DNA of 64,000 nt from Ceriagrion tenellum (taxonomy: Eukaryota; Arthropoda; Insecta; Odonata; Coenagrionidae), in contig OY720641.1 in the NCBI GenBank assembly GCA_963169105.1, positions 7,083,258 through 7,147,257 of the forward strand. The letters are read 5' to 3'. Positions 57,181-64,000 of this stretch are shown here, in pieces (positions within the stretch are counted from its first letter, which is position 1; each line of letters begins with the position of its first letter). The notes under the pieces were generated by a model. That model did no database searches. It was not told where the DNA came from and saw nothing but the letters and a program-made list of their open reading frames with translations. The position numbers and the translations under genes were made by a program.

Positions 57181-60100
57181 ACGGAAAATGAAGGGATCTT
57201 AGGGAGCAGTTAGTCCATATTATTGCTCAATTCCCACTCGATATGAGAGACTTGTATACAAAGGGAGGACGGTTTTAACGGCGGGGTCGTTTGTTCCAAA
57301 CTAACCGGCGTGTTTGTCAGGAAAGTATGGGCGTAGAATAGATTAAATTAACCGATCATATAAAATATAAGAGGTGCGACTTTTCTTGTATTATTAATCA
57401 GTTTTTTGAACGTTAGCTATATCTAAAAGACATAGTTACACATGTTCGAACGCTAGCTGACACGAGAGTAATCAAGACACAGAGCGCGATTTTGGTCTCA
57501 CGCAGAGCCTTGTGTTTTAAAAGGCAAAAGTTTTTCTAACAGAGTCTTTTCTAACATGTTTTGTGGTCTTAGTGACTAAATCAGAGCCAAAAGTGGAGCT
57601 GAGGTGACGATGTTACTCTGGTGACGCATTTTTTCAATATAAATACCCTGTAATTTTAAACGATGGTTTCAGACCTCACTTGGTGGAATTCCTTGATATC
57701 AGGGATAGAAGGATTAATTGCAAAGTTAATCCTTCTATCCCTGTAATTTTAGAATACATACAGGCTTATTACTTTTAGATGCCCAATGACCTAAATCTTT
57801 ATTCAATCATAATGAATTTTTGTCGTTTTTTAAGTGTAAGCCGTGATGTTACTAATCGCATTGAATGTAAGTTATATCTTCAGTAAATTATGATGGAAGT
57901 TATCGGAGGACGGTGCAGCATAGACCACCTTTATAATGACGAAATGAATTAAAGTTAGCGATATAAGTGCAAATACACCAACATTGGTAGGGCTGGGACA
58001 GTCAGACTTACAAAATCGATACGCATTTATCATATTTATTATCTGGTAGATGTGTGCTTCATTGACCTTAAGAGTTAAAATAGAGATAATCTCATTTTAC
58101 TATTGTAGTTCTGAACTTTGCATACATTTACTGATCGAATTGGCGGGTGACGTTATTATAATTGCTAATTTATATTGTCAGCAAATATAACTTTGTAGTT
58201 TGTCGATTGGATTCATTAATGTGCACACGGCCATGCATAGACTTTAGGCCATGTTTTCTCACACCTGGGCGACAACAGTTTTCATGGATCAGATGATCAG
58301 ATGGTAATCGTGCCTTCAAATACCCTTTTGTCGCCATGTACGCAGTGAAACCGAGCGCTGCCTTTCTGCACAGCACAATGGCATGTTTATAAAAGAAATT
58401 AGATACGAAAAGAGCAATTTTAATACGTAAAATGGGCATAGGTTGAGGTTCGCAGTTGAAAATTCCAAATAGTAATTTTCAGCAATTGTTTTGGACAGGA
58501 AGCATGCTGAAGAATGACATTCTAAGTCTGCTGATAAATAAAGGAAACATTTTTTCTTGCATTTATTTGATACTTCCATAAGCATTTATGCGACTCAGAC
58601 AAGCTTAAGCCGGTAAGAAACAATAAGGACTTATAAAAAGTAATGGATGCAGGCAATGCAGCTCCAAATTGCTTTGCATTTTTACAGAGAACACCGAATT
58701 AGACTCGTAAGTAGTCCTCCTGTCGCCTAAGTCGCACGGTTTGTCTGCTTTTCATTTGAATGTGAGACCAAAAAAGGTTAAAGGTCGAGGAAGTTTCAGA
58801 TACTTAATCTACTTGAACCGTTAAGCTATCAAAGTAACTTCATAAAGGCTCAATGTGAAACTTCTTCGCAGTGTACAAAAATGGGAGTTATTGAAAGAAG
58901 CAATAATCGTCAATACACTCCACGGTTCGGAAATTGGAATTTCTATGAAAGTCAAAGCTACCAATTCGTTTTCTCCTTAAGTCGCATCAATCCAAAGTGT
59001 TCGAGTTATGCAAAATGCAGTAACACAGCAATATCATTCAAAACGTTTGTTGACTTCCTGGGTGATACTCGATTTCAAACGATAAAAGCCCTCCAGCCAG
59101 TGACATAACACATTAGGTCGATGGGTCAATTTACTGTAATGCCCTAAATAGACCAACGGGTGGATATAACAAATGGTGACTAGGGAGATAGCATAGCCTT
59201 GTGATGACCTTAGCCGATCAGAATAGAAAAAGTAGAATTGGCCTTTGATTCATTGATCATTTTATTCAGGCAAATAGTGGCAGAAATCTTGGAATTGAAA
59301 TGGGACCATTTTCTTAAAATTAAGGACAAGTCCGTAAAACTACATGCCCAGTCATTTTTCTTTTACACTAACTTTACATGGTAGCTGAAAGTTGTTATTA
59401 CAGTAAGAGAGTCATCCATTGCGATAAGAAAGTAAAAAAAAGTCTAGCATAGTCATGGACTACCCAATTACAGCATAAAAGAAAAGTTTTCGGGTAGCCA
59501 GATGGTTAGTTAGGTATAAAAATTAAAAGAATGTCAACTTCCGGTATTCGGTTTCTTGTACGATTGTCTTCAATATTTATACGCCCTTGAAATATACACA
59601 TTCAAGTGTGCTAATAGTGCATTTGGTGTGATTCATTGCCTCTATTCAGATATCAAGGGTTACCGGGTCAGAGCAATCTTCATTAATCACTGCGATTCTC
59701 CTTATCTGAACTTCCCGCTGCACAAACCAATCTTGATATATGACTTCGCCAGCAAAAAGTTAACAGAATTGTTTCTTAAGAACAATACAAGATGGGCCAG
59801 CAAGAACTCAGGTGAATCGAATGGGTCATACAACAGAGCTCTACCATAAAGTAACAAAAAGCAGTGAATTTTTTCGCAATACCAGATTTAAAAAAACACT
59901 GAAAGTGCGACAGAAATCTATTCAGTTGTGGCTTGTGTGAAAACATTTCTTTTTGGAATGAAAAACACTGCCCTAAAAATCAACACCAATGGAAAAGAGG
60001 GCAGATTAAATGTTACATGCAACCAGCGATTAGCAGTTTCGTAAGCAAAGTTAAGCTATGATGTGTGATCAAATAAGAAATTTGTGTGAAAATGACATGT

Positions 60101-60449
60101 TATGGGACATATAGTAATTATGATTTTTAATGAAACCATGTAGAACTTTATTAAAACACCGTTTTCTTACCGTCAACTTCATCATTCATCATTGTCATTC
60201 ATCATCATTCATCATTAGATGAAATGATATAAGCAATTATAACGCTCAAATAACTACAGAACAGCATTCACTCTGACAGTTCCCAGCAAAAAAAAAAGTA
60301 TCACAGTCACGTATAGAGTTTTAAGTGTAGGAATTTATTTATAAAAAGTCGTAAATAGATCTCTAAATTCTTAGAATCAGAAAACATGTATTAAATCCTC
60401 TTAATAATCAAATCTACTTACAGACCAGTGGCACTAAATAAAACAATAC
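57181..60449. other. No gene recognised apart from a hairpin
   Basis: A+T-rich sequence with short open frames (58881-59108 and 59556-59849) lacking known domains, an ATC/ATTC-type simple repeat near 60174-60216 and the hairpin at 57701-57742. Confidence 0.4.
57701..57742. repeat. Perfect 17-base-pair hairpin
   Basis: AGGGATAGAAGGATTAA, an 8-base loop, and its exact reverse complement. CCCTGTAATTTTA follows immediately at 57739 and also occurs at 57645, which suggests a template-switch origin. Confidence 0.9.
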
Positions 60450-60580
60450 CTGCAAAGACCCTTTCAAGGCTCCAGAAAGTTGGAGGAAAACGGCAACTAA
60501 AAATATTGACACATTAGGAAAAACCTGAAAACTCCATCCAGAAGATGATTTTCCACCTATACAAACTGTCTTCCCTAGGT
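60450..60580 (-). CDS. Candidate internal exon, unidentified
   Basis: On the minus strand a 131-base open unit lies between a pyrimidine-rich acceptor (TTATCGCCTTTGTCAG) and a plausible donor (CAG|GTATTG). It encodes about 44 residues including GKTVCIGGKSSSGW and FLVAVFLQLSGALKGS, which is hydrophobic in the second half and not low-complexity. The reading frame stays open for 84 codons across it. I do not recognise a family. This is the only non-transposon stretch in the window with both splice-like borders and protein-like composition, but a chance open frame is quite possible. Confidence 0.25.
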
Positions 60581-63500
60581 CTGACAAAGGCGATAAAATA
60601 AGAGATATACATTGCCAAACAGATAGGTACAATAACTCGTTATTTCCGCGCACAATAAGCGACCACAATCATAACTAAGGTCCACTTAATACACTCCCAT
60701 AGGACATGTCACCATTTCACCTCCCAAAACCTTATCCCTTACATCATTACACGGGCGGTGGTGTCCTAACACCCCCTTCTACACGCTCATGCGGCTGGTA
60801 GGACAGTATGCAGATGTAGATCTTATCAATGCTACTCAGGCTATGATAAGTTATTTAATATCAACCACAATTCATCCGAGGAAAGAAAACGGAAATGGAA
60901 ATGGAAACTCATCGTGGTACACTAAATGAATGGGACTAAGTATTTGCGCAAGATACATTTGAAGAACTGGTTATTGGAAACCATTTTTAATCTCCATTAA
61001 TCTTTAATAAATTTTTACGAAGAAAATTCTTTTCCATCCCGAGGTGGGCAGAAATTTTTATATGATTTAATTAAATGCATGTTCTATCATATTGCCAAGG
61101 GAACTCAAGAGAGCCACCAGAATTTTCTCCTGAGGGCATTCTATATCAAGCTCTTCAATAGCTCTTATTTTGTCGGTCAGAAATACAAACAATTAGGATC
61201 ACTTAAAATAGAGGAGCTGTATATTTAAACAAACATCACCACCTAAAATGTTTTTATTCATTTCACAGATCTTCTAAAGTGCTTTGGGCCGGAGGCTCGG
61301 TTACTTTATTTTATCGCATTCCTTACACCACTTACACCACTCATTTTCACTTAATGTTGGATGGAAAATAGAGCCGTCAAAAAGTGGTTGAGCAATAAGA
61401 GTTAGCATTTATCAGGACCCATATTCTGATACAACTTTCTTTAACCATGATAATCCTAAAAATACCACTTCAATTACAGACAAAAAGTCGACAAAAACAT
61501 AAGGATTATTACGATTTTTCCAGGATAAAATAGCCTAAATCAAACAGATAATCACTACCGTTTATATTGTGGAAACCTTACTTTTAACATTTATTTTAAA
61601 ATTAATTTTAATTTTGAATATTATTTACCCCACTCGAAAACTTTTTCCATTTACTTCACTTTTACATGCATAAATTAAGCCTTTGTATTAGTTAGATATG
61701 GTTATATCCAAGATCTTGTTTAATGCTTGGGAACGATACGGCTCATTAACATTCAAGTTATGATATAATAATTTTTTCTATAAAGTAAATTGAGTTGAAA
61801 CTTCCCACGGGCAAACTGTAATTCGGTTTGGCTTAATTTGATCTTGTAGATGACCTATGTAATTAGGCTGGTGTAGCGAAACCTTAACTAACAAAGAAAC
61901 TAATGAGTTAGGGTCGTGTAGTTTTTTTAAACCACTTTAAACGACTGAGACACAGATCGTCGTCAAGGAGATAGGACGGAAAAGATAAGATATTCCGGAC
62001 GAGATAAATGAGGGTAAATATCATATCTCCCAAAGAGATTTAATCTTGTTTAATTAGGAAGGGGGTTGGCTTAGATTGGGCAGAGAATCATAGGTATTAA
62101 ATGTGAATTCGAATGTGTTAGATTGGAATCTAGCGGAGGTTGGGGGTGAAAAGAGCCAGAAAGGAGAGAAAGTTGGAGCCCTCTAGGGTGATTGAAAGAC
62201 CTGAGCGATTGAAGCGGGCAACGTCGAGAAAGTGGAAACAAGAGATAAGGATCGATCGAGAAAACGAGTGGCTTTTGGGATCATTTTCAGAAGAAGCTGT
62301 TTCCGCACTGAAATATCGGTGGGAAAAGAAATCGGAGAGAATTTCCAGGAAACGTAACTGATACTTCCTTTCTGATATGATTTCTAATAGCCCTCAGTTT
62401 TATACCTTTTCCAGTACTAGCAGATTCTTTGAAGTTTCTTCACATTCGCTGATTTCTTCACTTATAGTAAAACACAGCACCTCCCAGATTCCGAAAATAA
62501 CATATGCAGCAAGATATTATTTCATATCAACATATCAAAATAGAGAGAAATTAAAACGGATATCTTGTGACCCGAAACATATCGTTGGTTTTTGGAATTT
62601 TATTAGGCAATGCGACCTCATGAAATATAATAATAATGTTTATTGCTCCAAAATATGAAATACAGAAAAAATACAAAAAATACAGTATTAGGAAATTTGG
62701 AGCTTTACCTCTGATTTGGACCTTTACCTAATCTATAAGGCGAACCTGTGTTTAGATTACCATCAATTAGAACTACGACCATACATTGTCACATTTAGAA
62801 CAAGAAAAAAAAATATACACCAGCATTTCAAATGAATTCCTTTTAACAAGTATGTTTACAAAAATAAATAATCTTATTTAGCAAAATATATCTTCGATTT
62901 TTTCATAAGGAAATAGCCAATCTGTAACATCTTTTAAAAAAGAAGCAAGATTAGGTGCACATTTATACTCAGAAGGTAATATGTTATACATTTTTGGCCC
63001 AATATATAAAAATCTTCGCCTGTACAGAGACAATTCGGGCCTCAACAAGGGTGTCAATAATCAAGCAAGGGTGTCAATTAATATCCGCGATAACATGCTG
63101 TTAAATGTGATGCCTATTAAATACGTAAGACATTTCATGAGGGCTAAAGAGCATATTCTGACACGTCGTAGCCAATACATTACTGCATTAATACTTCACC
63201 TTCCTTATCTTCTAATCAACAATTCATCAATCACATAGTCAAGAGTAAGTTTTTTTATACGTTTAAAAGTAAGTGTTTCGTGGGAAAATAATATCAATCA
63301 TTTGATGCGAAAGCTCAAAGGGATAGTAATTAGATTAAATGAATGTCATGGATAATAAGATAATATTGATAAAACCAGAGTTAAAGTTACTTATGTCTTT
63401 CACTACGGGAACAATCTTTTCATAAATTCTATCAGGGGAAGAAAGTCATAAAATAGCTTTAAACCTATTAAAAAATTTTTAACTAAATTATACGTTTGCA

Positions 63501-64000
63501 CATAACCTTATGATATGTAAATTAAAAACATTATATAAAAAAGGCACCCTATGAAGTGAAGGATACAATAAATTATGTTACCTTATTTTATCTGGCGTCA
63601 CTGTTACACTGATCATGAAGTCGAATATCAATGCTGGTCCATTTAAAGAGGATCAAAAATAGTTAGCGCTCGATTTTTACTATCATTTAAAAATGATTAA
63701 AGTCACAATTATAGACTTCCCAAAAAATGTCCATATAATCTATAGTGTTTACATATCACATTAGCATTTTATTTTATAAATAACCGTTTGAGTACCATCG
63801 AGCTTCAATTAATCTTCCTCCTTATGAAATCATACTTATAAGAAATATGCTCACATTCAATTCGAGGCAAAAGTTAAGTGCCTCAAGACTTTTGATGAAC
63901 TAAAAACGAATATGAAATGCATGCTGGGAGTCCGTGATAACCACATAGAAGCATTCATTCCAATTCAGTAGAATTCACGATTATTTAACACTACAAGCTC
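60581..64000. other. No gene recognised; right edge of window
   Basis: A+T-rich. Open frames at 62140-62361 (Arg/Glu/Lys-rich), 62377-62658 and 62981-63238 have no recognised domain. No repeat structure was seen. Confidence 0.45.

Overview
The window looks like intergenic or intronic DNA from an arthropod, probably an insect. It is A+T rich, has no bacterial-style gene packing and no long intact host reading frame, and is full of decayed eukaryotic retroelements. A 5.8S rRNA-like stretch, tRNA-derived SINE heads, mariner and piggyBac traces, many LINE families and several Penelope-like elements (PLEs) all fit this. No species can be named, and no host gene is identified with confidence. The best host-exon candidate is a 131-base unit near 60.5 kb.

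Layout. 0-9 kb: a mariner-type transposase remnant (0.8-1.3 kb), LINE pieces (4.7-5.1 and 8.3-8.7 kb) and an 84-base TA microsatellite where the second LINE ends. 10.6-12.4 kb: the best element, a PLE with an open reverse transcriptase frame (catalytic motifs present), a broken GIY-YIG endonuclease and inverted terminal repeats, one holding a hammerhead-ribozyme-like core. 13-15 kb: a foldback repeat and a LINE 3' end. 20-23 kb: a CR1/jockey-like LINE 3' end, a PLE remnant, and a 5.8S rRNA-like sequence joined to a LINE-like 3' tail. 24-27 kb: two head-to-head tRNA-derived SINE heads, a second PLE and a LINE endonuclease fragment. 30-33 kb: a LINE fragment and a cluster of PLE inverted repeats. 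37.9-39.5 kb: three palindromic structures, including a 226-base foldback with four copies of an 18-base palindrome and a 97%-identical palindrome with a hammerhead-like core in each arm. 40-43 kb: a 2.6 kb RTE-like LINE on the minus strand plus a second LINE tail. 46-55 kb: two more LINE remnants and a piggyBac-like fragment. 55-64 kb: a G+C-rich island, a perfect hairpin, and mostly unique A+T-rich sequence.

The unifying theme is the PLE fraction. At least six loci share one layout: a CTGANGA-like box, a short hairpin, GAAA, a tiny stem and a UH site, usually placed in snap-back (inverted) copies of the element terminus. PLEs are known to carry hammerhead ribozymes in their terminal repeats. 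What stands out here is the number of snap-back forms, some with almost no interior left. Several pyrimidine-rich G+C islands of 350-1300 bases are scattered through the window and are unexplained. Identities and alignments were made by eye.
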